DNA of 64,000 nucleotides from Pyrrhoderma lamaoense (Eukaryota; Basidiomycota; Agaricomycetes; Hymenochaetales; Hymenochaetaceae), in contig NBAZ01000023.1 of assembly GCA_002794735.1 (NCBI GenBank), positions 124,001-188,000 of the forward strand. Reading direction: 5' to 3'. Of this stretch, positions 47,244 through 60,168 are shown piece after piece. The first letter of the stretch is position 1; each line of letters opens with the position of its first letter. Below the pieces are notes generated by a model. That model did not search any database. It was not told the origin of the DNA and was given only the letters and a program-made list of their open reading frames with translations. The position numbers were made by a program, and so were the translations under genes.

Positions 47244-48641
47244 ATGACTTCTCACATGCTGCTACGCACACCATCCGTTTTATCTCATAGGTGTACTATT
47301 TTAAGCCGACTTAGTTTAGCAACTCGGACAATTTCGGTTTCAAGTACGGTGCGTGAACCAGCGAAAAAAAGCGGGAAAGCCGGCAAAAAGGAGAAAAAGG
47401 AGGACAAAGGTATAAACTTAGAAAAAATTCTGTGAGATCCTTGAGGGGAATATGTGTAATAACAGTTCTTTCTCTCTTGGTCTGCGTTGACAGTTGTAGT
47501 GAAGAAAGGGGATTTACCTCCAAAACGCCCTGGCACAGCTTATCTCATATTCTTTACGAAGAACTACACGAATGAAGTTAGAGCCCTGAAAGGTGTAGAA
47601 AAAACAGAGGACAGGAAGAAACTATTGGGTGATATAGCTACTGCTGCTGGGAACGCTTGGAGGCAGCTCCCAGATCAAGAAAAGCAGGTATTTGGGTTTT
47701 AATACTTTCCCTGCAGTGCTTCTTTGATACCTAATGGCGGACACACTTTTTCTGAACCTTTAGGTTTACTCTGACGAGTTCGCCGAAAAGATGAAGGAAT
47801 ACAAGACACAGATGAAAGAGTACTTTTCACGAACTGAACCTACTGTTATCAAGGAAATTAATAGGTATGTGATGTGATGTGCTCTTTGCGCCTTCTGAGT
47901 TTCTTCAAGCTGACTCAAAGCTGACTCGGGCTGTATCAAATGTAGACGTCGGGCTAAAAAAGGGAAGTGGAGTGTCATTGATAAGGAAAACATCGAGAAG
48001 AGGCCAACGAATGCATTCATCAGGTATGGTCTCTTTTGTATAAACCTAAATCACTTCGAACAATCTCCATGACTGACTTTATTCCGTCTCTGCTTGCACA
48101 TTATATCTCTCCTATCCCCTGCTCAAATTGGATCCCCCTCCCTCTCTCGATTTTCTGGTGTTTTGCATCTATCTTAAACGACCATCCTTTGGACTTTACA
48201 ACGCTCTACTACTGCATGCAGATTCGTTATGTCCGAGCGCGAAAAGACAAATACCTCGCTAACCTCTACCACTGAAAACCTCGAGTTCGTGAAAGCTACT
48301 GCGGCAAAGTGGAGGGATCTATCTGAAGCAGAGAAGGCGGTAAGTGCAGTGATAAGCCTTCTTTATGCCTCCCCTTTTTTTCTTGATCTCGTACATTATC
48401 CATCTCACGTCTATATTGCACTTTTTCTTTGATATTCCGTTATTTTTCTTTTCGTCTGCTTATTTTTACTGCTTTGTGATCTGACTCGTCTCTATTGACT
48501 TTGTCTTGTTTCTCTCATCTCTGGTACGAAATACTAACTAACATCTCTCATTTTTGGTCACACTATTACTAGCCCTTCGTTGAAGCAGCCAGAAAAGATT
48601 TTGAGGAATACAAGCAAAAGAAAGATGGTACAGTGGCTTGA
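47244..48641 (+). CDS. mitochondrial two-HMG-box protein (Abf2/TFAM-like)
   Basis: Six exons: 47244-47409, 47494-47687, 47764-47864, 47946-48023, 48222-48339, 48573-48641. They total 726 bases, 241 residues; no frame break. The N-terminus is a mitochondrial-type presequence (MTSHMLLRTPSVLSHRCTI, Arg/Ser-rich), followed by a Lys-rich linker. HMG box 1 reads PPKRPGTAYLIFFTKNY ... GNAWRQLPDQEKQVYSDEF. HMG box 2 reads KRPTNAFIRFVMSEREK ... TAAKWRDLSEAEKAPFVEA. Two tandem boxes after a presequence are the layout of Abf2/TFAM, which coat and bend mitochondrial DNA. Confidence 0.9.
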
Positions 48642-50077
48642 ACTTGACCAGGAATAATCTAGTTTAGAAAGTAGTATGCTGATTTATTTCTGACTATACC
48701 TTTTAATTTATGATTCTGTTAATTGAAATGACTAATATGGTTTACTGGGGCAATAGGAGTGCGGAGCTGTCGCATGATTATGATAAGGCGTTGAAGACAT
48801 CAGGGCCCGAAGATGATCTTTGGCCCTGAGCCTGTAAGCTTGGGTTACATGTGAGAACCAAGATGCATAATGGGCATTTGATGACTGATTAACTCGACTT
48901 TTGAAAAAACTCATCACGATCATGGTGTATCAACTCGTTTCTGTATAACCTACATACTCCTAGTACTGTTCCACTGGTATACTTTCTTGTACCTATGGGT
49001 GAATTCAGCTTGTGCTGTTTTTTTTTGTTGAAGTAGACAGGTCAATGGCGGTGATCCACTTGCAGACCGTGTTTTTTCGGGTGTGCTACTGGGGTGGTTT
49101 GGTAGCAAAGTCAACAAGGACTCAGATAAGCAATATCCTAATCGAAGATGAATTCAGGACCACTGATATAGAACTATCCGTGTAAATATGAGACTACACA
49201 GTTCTTTCCGTTGAAATCGCTTACAGCTATCCCGATTATGAGTTAGACATTAAAAACACGAAATTCGATTACAAAGGGAGAATCCGAAGCAATTTATTTG
49301 TATTTATTGATTTCAAAGAAACCAGAGGGGGAGGAGAGCAAAAAAACACTAATACATTACAGTTTGAAAAGAGGAAAAAAAATTCCCCTCTTCCCTTCTC
49401 ATCTGCTCCCCTTTTTACTCGATTTGTTCATGTTCACTATGTAGAAAATGATACGAGTAAAGAAAGAAAACAAGAAGATGAAATCATTAAAAACACATAT
49501 AAAAGTGGTACTTACACCGGAAGTTATACCAAGAGAGAACCAAAGAAGAAGGGAAGAAAAGATCATGAAGTAAATGAAATGAAAGGGGGTATTTAGCAGA
49601 TAGACATAAAGAATAAAAGGGGTGATAAATGTAGACGTTAAAGAACGAAAATAAACAGTCCATCGAGGGACTACGTGAAGCAATCTGACCAGCGATAATG
49701 GTGTGTGTGTATGTGTAAGCGCAAAAGAAACCACTTACACAAAAAAACTTGGAATAAGAAACGATAAATACAAAGCAAGGCGAAGAGACAACAAAATAAG
49801 GTAAGAGAGCGTGTAGTGTTTATTTATGTGAGTTAAAAGTGGATCCTGAGAGTAAAAAGTCTCGAGCTTCCTTGACGAGTACTGAAAGCCAATTGTTCTT
49901 ATATGATGCATGCTACAGAAAAGTCCTTCTCTGGTCCTAACCTTGATCTATCCCATTACTATAACCTATTACTCAAGCCCATTATTGAACACAAAAAGAA
50001 GAAAAGTATATGGGTAATCTGAACACCCTTTAAGTATGAAAGCCAATTAGGTATCAAGGTATCAGATGGTTTTTTTT
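48642..50077. other. convergent intergenic region
   Basis: About 1.4 kb between the 3' ends of the HMG-box gene and rax1. A purine-rich tract (about 49310-49800) gives open frames on the minus strand, but they are low-complexity shadows. No gene seen. Confidence 0.45.
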
Positions 50078-51504
50078 TTACAGGCGATGCCCAGGAACAG
50101 CCCAGAATATGAGAGTGAGAGCTGTGACAAGTGCAGCCGTAAAAACGCTAACCCAAATGGCTCGCCCTATGAGAAGCTTCCGAACATATGGCTCCCGTAT
50201 ATGTAGAGTTCGGAATGGTGTGGTCTCGGATTGGCCAAAGAAGACGAGAATTGGGTCAAGTTCGTATTGGTGTGAGATGAGGAAGAGGATGGCGAATGAG
50301 AAGGGGAGGAATAGCTAAAAAAATAAGAGGACGAAGAAAGGTGGGAGTCGATTAGAAATAAGTATTGGACAACGGATCACTGAAGTCTGAGAATGGGACT
50401 TACGAAGAATCGTTTTGACTTTGGTTGTACGTCCAGGAACACCAAAGAGAAGGCAGTAGCGAGACCAATCCAGAGGATAATCAGACCTGCAACAAGCCGG
50501 ACAAGCGCACTAACAGGCGTCAAATTTCCAAATGCCTTTGCTCGGAGGAAACGAGGGTAAGCGTCTTGTTCCATAGCACGAAAGCAGTACTCTTTCTGGG
50601 CGTGAAACATATCAGGAACTTGCGCCATCGCCGCCGCCTCGTCTTGGGTGCGCGGCTCTCTAGTCGAAGAGAGCGGGAAAGAGTGAATTCGTAGAGCGGG
50701 CGGGAGGTATATCTCATGGTTTTGGTTTGCGGCAGCGTCCGCGGTGTGTGTTGGTGGGGCAAGGTACCGGAAGTATATTCGTTCTGCTGAAGCGACGAGG
50801 TCTGCACGAGTGATTGCAGACGTACGGGGTATAATTGTGGGGGCACGGGAGACGCGCTTATGAAGAGCAGATGCACGACCCGAGAGCGAGAATGGTGTTG
50901 ATGAGCGAGGGGGGAGGTTGTCATATGCATCTGGAGAAATGGCTCCTGACCGATAGTCCTTGTCATACATTCCGGGAGTGAGAGAACGAGGGCTTGTACT
51001 TCTCAGTTTCTCGCGCTCTCTTTCCTTTTCAGAATCAAAGGGAGCATCTGCTGCTGCTATATCACCCGTGCTAGTTGTACTTCTCTTTGTGGCGATGGGA
51101 TTGGAACCATTGAAGCCAACAACTGTACCATAAATTGATCCACGGCGGCGAGCATAGTCCCAGTATTGAGGCCAATCCTCACGGATAGTACGTCCGGACT
51201 TTCGGACATCTTTAAAATATGCTCTACATAGGTTTTCGTGCTGTTGTACGTCCAGCCAGAAATCGAGAATATCTTCAGAACCTTCTCGTTGAAGGAATAA
51301 ACTGTATAAAAGAAATTTTGTTTATTAAGAGACTATGATTTGGAAAGTGGCAGGAGGGTACGAACTAAAACATGAAGAGATCTACGGGGGCCGAGTCTTA
51401 CGAGCAAGGACTTCATTAAAGGTAGGTAAACGATTGCGGCGTCCATCGTCTTGGGCTGCATCTTGAGCCCGTTCGGACTGCTGGTGCTCGCCCTCAGTGT
51501 CCAT
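50078..51504 (-). CDS. RAX1: Rax1-like RGS-domain membrane protein
   Basis: Three exons, 51504-51366, 51301-50404 and 50314-50078; 424 residues after one correction. The N-terminal RGS-like domain is visible in RLPTFNEVLARKTRPP, FLQREGSEDILDFWLDVQQ, and the second half with ITRADLVASAERIYFRYL, MFHAQKEYCFRAMEQDAYP and RFLRAKAFGNLTP. A long Ser-rich insert separates the halves. Three membrane segments close the protein (LVRLVAGLIILWIGLATA, FLPFSFAILFLIS, WVSVFTAALVTALTLIFW). Rax1 marks cell poles with Rax2 in budding yeast and has RGS/polarity roles in filamentous fungi. The frame breaks at the five-base run 51386-51390 (C on the coding strand), one base short. The first intron has a GTTCGT donor. 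Confidence 0.9.
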
Positions 51505-51804
51505 TGTGCGCAGGCCAGTGCGTAGTGAAGGGACAGGACCAGTCAAGAAGCCGTGACTAGGCGCTTACAAGTAAGGCAAGTAAGGGGCGTCGTGTGAGTG
51601 AGTCTTGGAACGTCGGTGATGCGGCGTTGAGCAGGTGCGGCGGCTGTCGTCTCTCTTTGGTCATGTTGGTGTCAATATCTAATGATCGTCACGAGCCCAG
51701 TCTTTTCCATTTGGAGCACTAAGTGCTTGTACAAACACAACCGCACACCGTCACGAACTCTTTCACAATTGACCTTTTACCGCCGACGTCTATAACTTGT
51801 TGAT
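51505..51804. promoter_or_regulatory. shared divergent promoter region rax1 / NDUFA2
   Basis: A 300-base gap between divergent start codons. It contains GTC/CG-rich sequence, but no motif is assigned. Confidence 0.45.
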
Positions 51805-52223
51805 ATGTCGACGTTGGCGAAGGCGCTTTCCCCATCAATAAGGGAGATTAGATTTCTCATGTGTCAGTCGGGCCAAGCTTCTTTAGGTCTCAGGTGTGCC
51901 TTCTACTTCGACTTTTCTTACTACTAGTCTTCTTGAATTAAACCTTTATCGTTTTTACAACGTCGTCTTGCAGGCAATTTGTTATTTCAAAGTATCCAAA
52001 ACTGAAGCAGGCAAACCCAAATCTGCCAATTCTAATCCGTGAAGCCAATGGAACTCCTGCGCGCGCCTTTGCTAGATTTGGTTCGTTCCCTCTTCGCACC
52101 TTCAACTGCAACATACTAATTGTTTCTTATCACTTAGAGCATGGTGTAGAGAAGCACGTAGAGCTAAATGACTTGTCGGCCAAGGACGTAGAATCGAAAA
52201 TCATTCAACTACTATCTTCGTAG
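51805..52223 (+). CDS. NDUFA2: NADH:ubiquinone oxidoreductase subunit NDUFA2 / B8
   Basis: Exons 51805-51893, 51974-52080 and 52138-52223; 282 bases, 93 residues. It reads MSTLAKALSPSIREIRFLM then CQSGQASLGLRQFV, KYPKLKQANPNLPILIREA, FEHGVEKHVELNDLSAKDV and ends SKIIQLLSS. The pattern, length and conserved cysteine fit the thioredoxin-like L51/S25/CI-B8 domain of the complex I accessory subunit in the matrix arm. Intron 2 starts GTTCGT. No frame break. Confidence 0.95.
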
Positions 52224-54088
52224 ACTTATTTCCAATTTTCGGTGTCTTGAGCAATATACATTTACGGAAACAATCATTTTTTTCTGCATCTCCTCTTTAT
52301 CGACTACTTGCTGGATACTTAATAAGGTACAGGTGTAGGGGATGTTACCTACTGAATGAATATACTACTTGGACTTGCAGCCTTGGGATTGCTAGGTCAT
52401 AGTTACAGTTCATCTTGGTCCGTCCTTTTTACTACATTCTTCAATTACTAGCTGGTTCGGAATACTTAACTCACCCAATGCCATGCAACTACATATTTAT
52501 ATACCGACTAAGGTAAACATGTTAATCTTGGGAGATTTCAGTTTAAGGACATCAATCAGTCGTGATTGTGAAGTCTAAGTCTTTAGTGCTCGTACTGATC
52601 AACACTCGAAATCTTATATTATTAGCCCTATTTTCCTCTCACCTCAATTCCTCATATCTTTCCTCGACATTTTGACCCATCCTATCTCACATTCAGTGCC
52701 AGTCAAAGCTGATGGTGGTATGTACAGTCTCCTTAAGTTCTTTGTTATTAGAGTCGCTTAGTAAGCCCATGACTAAGATATTTTCGATATGCAATCAAAC
52801 CTTTTTTTCATTGGTATCAAACAGTTGACTTTAGACCCGCAATAATGGTAAATCTTGACGAACAAAACCAGGAACAAGTGATTAAAGCTACTCCTGCTAT
52901 GATATACGAATAAGCTCATAAGCTTACTATATGCTACAGCTTGCTATTAAAACCTTACAGTGGTTTATCCAGAGGTGCTACGTATACTTTATGCCTCTTC
53001 GCTAATGTAAGGTCCAGTACTTCTACATCATCTATCAATAGACAGCGGCTCCTCTACTCTCTACTCTCTCTTTTTGCGAATGAGTAAAATATCCAAACAG
53101 TCCCATAATTCGAGGCGAAGTAAGAGACTCTCAAAGCCACTTTATGAAGTGTGAAGGTTACACCTATGATTGGGTTTGTTATACTGCTTTCGCTATCTAC
53201 ATACGAATTAAGATTATCACTATCACTCCACTGGGGTTAGTGCTAATGGCATATTAGACCATGACAAGAGTATTGAATAAAATTTGTAAGACTCTCTGAT
53301 CGCTTGTGGGCTACTATCCAGTATGTGATTGGGCGATATAGTAAGGCCTAAGAAAATTCGGCACTTATCACGTACCTCCTCTTATAAAAGTAATCCCTTT
53401 GGACTTCTCACCCAAAGCAAGGTAGCGTATAGAGAAACTGTTTTATTATTATTACGTAACTATCTATCTGCTGATCAAGCATTAGTAATCTAACTGGTCC
53501 TTCCATTAACAAAATTCAAATCATAGATGTCTTATTAATACAATAATAATAGTGACGTACTAGTGATGGCATGAACACTTTGTTTCATTTTAATTATTTA
53601 CCCACTTTTCAGGTATGTATCAATCATTCAATGTATTCCATCGTTATCATAACTAATGTTGGTACTCATCAACACTATATGTAAATCCGAAAACCGGCAA
53701 CACCGCAATAAAAAGCAAAGAAAATTAATCTAATTATGCTTGTCCGTCCGGACTCCCGATCAATTCGTTGACTTTATTTATGACTCATTCGTTTGTTTAA
53801 TAAAGTCTAGATCTGTGATATATGCGGAGAGATGTACTGGTGTTATCGATATTAGTATCGGACTTGGACCTGGACTCAAAGTTGGACCTAACCCCGGACT
53901 TGTACTTGGCTTGAATTTAGTTTGTTATCGTCACGACGCAGGCGATTTCACCATACGTATTTGGGACAGGGTTTAGAGAGGGGTTGAGTCGAGGTAGATA
54001 CGGGCTTAAGGCTATTTCGAGATTGGGATCACGATCGTACGTCAACTTGAGTCAGAATTTGACCTTGCACACGGACACTACCACGAAG
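52224..54088. other. long intergenic region
   Basis: About 1.9 kb, AT-rich, with no supported gene. Open frames here (for example 53740-53976) start at non-ATG codons or lack coding character. Confidence 0.45.
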
Positions 54089-57000
54089 ATGAGTATGAAC
54101 ACTAGTACGGGTAAGAATAAGGATACCGACGTCCCCCGGCGTTATCTGTGGTGCAGGGGGATGAGGGGACGAAGAAAGATGAAGGAAAGGATAGTGTCAA
54201 AGATGTATTGCTTGTTGGGTTTGGTGCGGTTGGTGTTATCTGTGAGTTATCCCTCCTTTCTCTTATTGAGTGGATTGTTGTGTTTTGGGGGATGTTATGG
54301 ATCCCCATCATGTCTCAATCGTCTTCAAACCCTTCCACATTGTAGCACCATTTGAGACGATAAACCTATCATGCATGCATATATGATACTTGATCACGCA
54401 ATCATTCCTGAAAGTATCTGATGCGTCTCAACTCAATCCTGCATTGTCTTTGCGGGCATTTTTGCTGGTGCATATATGGGGTAGGGGAAATGTGTGATTC
54501 CCGGCTTGATTTTATTTCCAAATATCGAATAACCTTCAGTACCAGGATTGGAGAAGAGGACCATACTCGAAAGCTGACTTGTCTTTTCTGTTCCATAAAC
54601 CAACAGATTCTCTCATTTTGAAAAGAAGTGGGTTGGCACGAGTGACGGTTGTTGCGAGAAGTAATTATGAAGCTGTTCAAAGTGAGTATCACTGTTCCTG
54701 ACTTTTCTAACTTTTACGGTTTGAGTTTTGTTATAATTTGTTATTTCCAATGCTATTATTGTTACTGCCACTACTGCTACTAGTAGTGATGCCAGCTCGA
54801 CCACTTCCCTCTCTCAAGTTTCCCTCTCTATGTCCGGTTAAGTCACCGCGATCACTGACGAATGATATCTATTAACTATCCGGTATTATCTCTAATATCC
54901 ACCCAACTCATCCGACCACCCTTCCATTCATCCATCCTTCACTCTCCTCGGGTTTATCGATTGAAAATAAACATCGTGGAACTAAAAACGGACTACGGGT
55001 ACTAACGAATTCATGGACTTAACGGTTCTTTGGATCCGGGGACCTATTTGAAAACAAATAAACTTTAACTCGACCTTCCTCCTTCCTCTTCTTTGCCTGT
55101 TTTGCTGAATCTCAATTCTCTTCCCTCGCGATTCTTCGCTCTCATTCTCCTTCCTCTATCTGCTTCCTCGTTTTAACTTACGAATACCGCTCGGCATCGC
55201 CCATTATCCCTCTTACTCCGCCTGTCCTCCGGTTATCATACTCTCGTGGAACGTTGGACGTGGACAAAACATGTATAAACGAATGCTGAATAGGAGAAGG
55301 AATACATATCAAGAGTGAAAAGTATGGTGAGATACCGAATTGGAGGCCAGATCGATGTGAGTTGTTTTACTCCCCTTTTCCCCCCTTAAATTGCTGTTTG
55401 TTCTTGGATTCGCATCGCTTTTTCTTTTCTTTTTGTATTTTGTTATTATGTATCTTTGATTCATACTCTTACTAGAGTTATTCTTTTAATATCTTTATAT
55501 CATTATGTCCTTTATACATTTCCTAATTATATCTGAAAATGAAGAAATGGGAATAACAAGCTGACAATCTCCACCCTTCTCTTTCTCTTCCTTATCCTTT
55601 CACTCCTCGGGTTTACAATGGACTAACTAACCAACCAACCGAATCGAATACAAATACCAAAATAACCAAACTTAAACAACGCGACGATAACTCTGTTCAG
55701 TATGCCGCTCCCTAGAAGAAGCACTCGACAATCCTATTCGTACGTGCTGGTAGCCACCAAGTTCGTACCCGGATATTCGACGACGGTGAAGATCCTTGAG
55801 CCGATGCTTTCGGAGGGGTATGTGAGGCGGTTTGGGTTACCTGTTTTTGTCTTGTTGCAGAATGGACTGGGGATTGAGGATGAGTTGTTTGAGGTTGCTT
55901 CGAGGTTGTTGGCAGTAGTAGGATGCGATGAGGATGTGGATGCGGATGAGGGATGGGAAACCGAAGATTCTGAGTTGTACACTCAATATTGGGACGAACT
56001 TGGTTGGGGAGAGAGTTGTGTTGCATAATCATTTTGTAAGAGTTTTTTCCTTCTCTCCCCCCCCTCCTTCATTGCTACCATATACTAAGCTGATGATTCT
56101 TTTCTATTCTTTGGAAAATATAGGACAGACTAGTTATCGGTCTGTTCAAACCGGGAACTACACTGATTTGTCACAGAGTAAGGAAGAGGTTGAGTTGTTG
56201 GATGATATTGGCGGGATGTTGAAGGTTGGTGGGAGTGATGTTAAGCTCGTCCCTGAGATACAGAGACATAGGTATTATAAGAATTTTTGGTGAGTATGGG
56301 AGTGTGATCGATGATACTGTACTATCTATCCTTTTCTATCTATCTATCCTGATTATCTGTTTTGTGTATCCGGAGCTAACTTTCTCTCGCCTCCGTCTTG
56401 TAGGAACCTAGCATTCTCGAGTATAGCAACAACGACCCGATACCCCGTCCGCGCCATCTTCCAACAACCAGAAATCGAGACCCTCTCCGTCCCAGTCATC
56501 CGCTCCATAATGGAAGAAAACCTGGCGGTGTGTCGGGCACTCGGGTTTGACGAAGAGGCGTTACCGAGTCGTGTGGTTGAGGACACGATTCGGTCTACGG
56601 GGAACTTCATAGGCGGGAGGATTCGAAGCATAAGGCGAGTATGTTGTTGGACGTTGAGTTGGGGAAGCCGATTGAGGTGGAGGGGATTGTGGGCGAGGTT
56701 GTTAGGAGGGCTCGGGTTGTTGGGGTTGAGGTTCCGGTGAGAGATTGATTGTTTTTTGATACTTTTTTCTTTTCTTTTGTTTTTTTTGGTTCTTTGTGTG
56801 GAGTTGTGTGTGCGACCGGTTTGATAGCGTTTGGGGACAGTTGAGGTACCGCCTCCTTTGTTGACATTTACGCCGGAATGTGGAGGGTGTCTATCTCTAC
56901 ATTCTCTCCATCTTTTTGAAGGAAGAATCGAAGGTTCCGGTGGATCCAATAGACCACGGAACCCATATTGCTTAGTCTCTTAAATTTTAATTCTATATAC

Positions 57001-57163
57001 GGCTTTGTGAACTTTAACTGATGAGTTTTTCTTTTTTTTTGTTACCTTCATATGATTATTTTTAATCTTTTTGTTTCTTTAGAGGATTGAGCTGCTCTAT
57101 GTCTTGCTTAGGATTATACAGGGGCAGATTATCAAGAACCTCGAGTCGTCGAAGGTGAAGTGA
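54089..57163 (+). CDS. 2-dehydropantoate 2-reductase (ketopantoate reductase)-like protein
   Basis: Seven exons: 54089-54241, 54607-54681, 55294-55356, 55701-56035, 56124-56289, 56404-56736, 57083-57163. After corrections this is 1209 bases, 402 residues. The N-terminal Rossmann motif DVLLVGFGAVGVIYS is followed by SGLARVTVVARSNYEAVQ, KYGEIPNWRPDR, YSYVLVATKFVPGYSTTVK, LPVFVLLQNGLGIEDELF, LSCTLNIGTNLVGERVVLH, and the C-terminal helical domain with FWNLAFSSIATTTRYPV and RSTGNFIGG. This is the ApbA/PanE architecture: NADPH-dependent reduction of ketopantoate or a related 2-oxo acid. Many fungal paralogues have unknown substrates, so the reaction is inferred. The introns at 54242-54606 and 54682-55293 are long for this locus. 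Breaks: 54133-54137, 55733-55734, 55955-55957 (one extra), 56153-56155, 56622-56623. Confidence 0.87.
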
Positions 57164-60100
57164 TTAGATAGATGATAAAAGTAATGAAGGGGAAAAAGGA
57201 AAGGAAATGGCTACGGATGTATGCTGAGTATACGATTTATGTATTTCATATCGCTTTTGAATTGTTTAGATGGAGAAATGTGCGAGGCGAAAAGAAGAGT
57301 AGATGGATAGAAGGATAGGTTATGGGTCTCTCTTTTTTTTTTACACATCCTCTTCTTCTTATTGTTTTTTTTGCGCCATCTTGCTTTATGATTCTAGTTC
57401 ATCCTGAGACTTGTTGTCCGGGAGTCAAGGTTGATAAAGAAAAAACATCGTTTATCTGTCATTACTCTTTTTTTTTTGCTTTTTTCTTTTTTCTTTATTT
57501 TCCGGGTTTTCTTTATCAGCTTTGGAGATTCAAATAAATGTTCGAGAAAGTGGATAGTGAGTAGGGAGTGATGTCAGGTCGAGGAATATTTGATGGCACT
57601 CTTCTTCTTTTTCGTTTGGGAGAGGAGAAGGATGCGGTTGGATTGAAAGGCTGTCGTCTTAAGAAGGAGTGGGGATGGAGGAGGGGAAGGAGAGGGCTCG
57701 GATATCAACTTTCTTATTCTTATTCAATTAAATCAAAGCATTGATAATTGAAGTAATATTAAGCTGATATCTACGACCCGAATTAGGGAGGGAACATATG
57801 TGTACGCGCAGGGGGGGGGGGAGAACCATAAAATAGACACGTGTGTGTTTGTGTGTGTGTTGAGAGACAATGTTCGTCAAGTTCCCCACGTGCATTGATT
57901 GATTCGAAGTTATCTATAATTTTCTAATTCCCCTTTGTTTGAGATGGATCGAGCATTTGGTTGGGAGTGGGTCAATACCAACGCCAATGTTCTCCTTATC
58001 CTTTAATTACCTGTTTGTGGTTTTTAGAACGTTGGAAGGTTGGAAGGAAGGGATGCCTACTTCATTTATTTATTTGAAAAAAAAAACGGAAAAAGAAGGA
58101 TTTGGCTTGTGGTTCTTTCCCTTTCTTTAGAGAGGGGAAAGAAAAGAAGTCCCTAGGCCTTCCTTCCTTGTGTGTGACACCCCCTCCCTCGTGCCTTCTT
58201 TCTTAATTGGGAAATGTGGCTTCCCTGTACGCATCTTGATACTCTCCACACGTGTGTTAAGTTTAATTTTACGTTCTGTGTGTGTGTGTGTGGACGGTTG
58301 TTGTGCGATTTAGAGTGGTACGGTGTTCGGGTGTTTGAGTTCTCGTTATTAAGTCATTTATAACTTTTGGTCTACTTTTACTTTTTAGAAGACTGTGTTT
58401 TTGTTATGAAACATTGGGTTTATTTTAATTTTGAGGAGGGGGGGGGTGATTGTTTATATGTGGATATGACGGCTTGGAGTTCAGTGATTGAAGGGTCTGA
58501 TAGAGATGACGACGATGGACTTCTGAGAACTGGAAAACTTTGTACATGTTTTTTCCGGGGAAGGGTGAAGAGAGAGGTAAGGTTTCTTACTTCTTACTTC
58601 TTTCAATCTTTGGTTCGCGAACACACAGACACACAACGCACGTTTGACCCCACTCCCTTCTTCCGCCCTTATCTAACATCTTATTGCTGCACATTGCTCT
58701 CTTACAGTTACAAGTCTTTGGCTGACTATTGTTTTACAAAGCCACTGAACTTGTTGTTATCTAGGTTCTATATTTAGGTTGGTTATTTATGGAAATGACT
58801 GGGATGGGAGCACGTTGTTGGAGCGCCTTTTTTTTAATTCATTTGAAAATATGCAACTTTATTGAAAAGTAAGGTATGGGTTGAGACACCGGGGGTGGTG
58901 GGTAAGCGAAGAAGGGGGATCTTCGACCATCTGGGAATTGTCATTGACGAGTGTTATAATTAACGATAACGTATGGGCGACGATGATTACTGGGGATGGG
59001 GGCGGGGTTACGAGAGAGAGAGAGACCGAGTGGATGGATTTCGAAACGTTATTTATTCTTTTACTCGGGAATGAGAGGAGGAAGGGGATCTAAGTATATG
59101 CACATGTTATCCTAATAGATCACTCAATTCAATGAAGAATGAAAAAGGAGGTGGACTAAGGTATGTTTCATTTACTTATACCGGAAGGGAGTAAACGGGA
59201 TCTATAATTATTATTATTATACAGGTCGTAATACTAATACTAGGACTAATGCTAAACACTAAACACTACTTGCTATTGCTATTACGACTAGTAACTAAAA
59301 GGAGGTGGAGAAGGGGGGGACGACGAACGTGGCTTCGGTTCCTTCCCCCCCCCCCTTCTTTTTCACTTATTTTTCATTACTGTGGTCCATTCCTTCTTTC
59401 CCTTTTTCTCATTTGTTGGGAGCCGGAGAGGGAGAAGTGGGGGGAGGATGCCGACCCTGAGTATCCCAAGACATTAGGACGTTGCACGTTTGGGAGAGAA
59501 TATGTTTTTTGTAATGTGGTGAGGGAGACAAGAACGAAGAAGAGTGCTTGATTCGGAAGTTGAAAAGTGTCCCTTGGTGAGACTTATGTAGAACCTGAAC
59601 AAGAAGAGGAAGACGAGGGAGAGTCAGTCTCTTATCGTTCTACTCGTTTTGATTTTTTTTATCTTTCGTAGGGAGATCCGTCTGCTATCTTCCCCTCATT
59701 TTGGCCTTTCTCTCTCCTTCTCTTGCTCCGTTGCCTCCCCTTCCTCCTTCCGTGCCGTTTGCAGCTGGTTGATATATACCGCTTTCTCTCACCTCTGTTG
59801 CTGACCGTGGCCGGGGAGGATCCGGTGCTGACTTTGTAGTTAATCCTAGCTGATAGCTACTACGAATACTAGTACTATTACTAGAGACTCGGAAAGAGAG
59901 AGAGAGAGAAGGAAGGGGATCCTCTCTGAAGAGATTGATTGATTCTAAAAGGTATGATATCAGTTTGAACGGGATACCGGGATTTCTATCTGAGCTGACT
60001 GGTTTTTTGTCCTTCTTCTTAATACTCTTTATCTCTCTCTTTTCCTCCCCTTAATTCCTCCCTCTCTCCCGCCTCCCCCCTGCATCTCCTGTTTCCTTCT

Positions 60101-60168
60101 AGGATCACCCCGTCTTATCTACCTCTCACTTTTCTCTACTAGAAATCTTGTTACGAGAGATCGTATTT
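57164..60168. other. long T-rich intergenic region
   Basis: About 3 kb with no supported gene. It is rich in poly-T and C/T tracts, with an 11-base G run (57811-57821), a GT microsatellite (57840-57861), a TTA tract (about 59205-59221) and an 11-base C run (59345-59355). The last 400 bases are strongly C/T-rich and probably belong to the promoter and 5' leader of the TLC gene. Open frames (for example 58367-58777) look like chance. Confidence 0.45.

Noticed and set aside
53740..54355. open frames upstream of the ketopantoate reductase start
   Set aside because: They start at non-ATG codons; the first in-frame ATG that leads into the Rossmann motif is at 54089.
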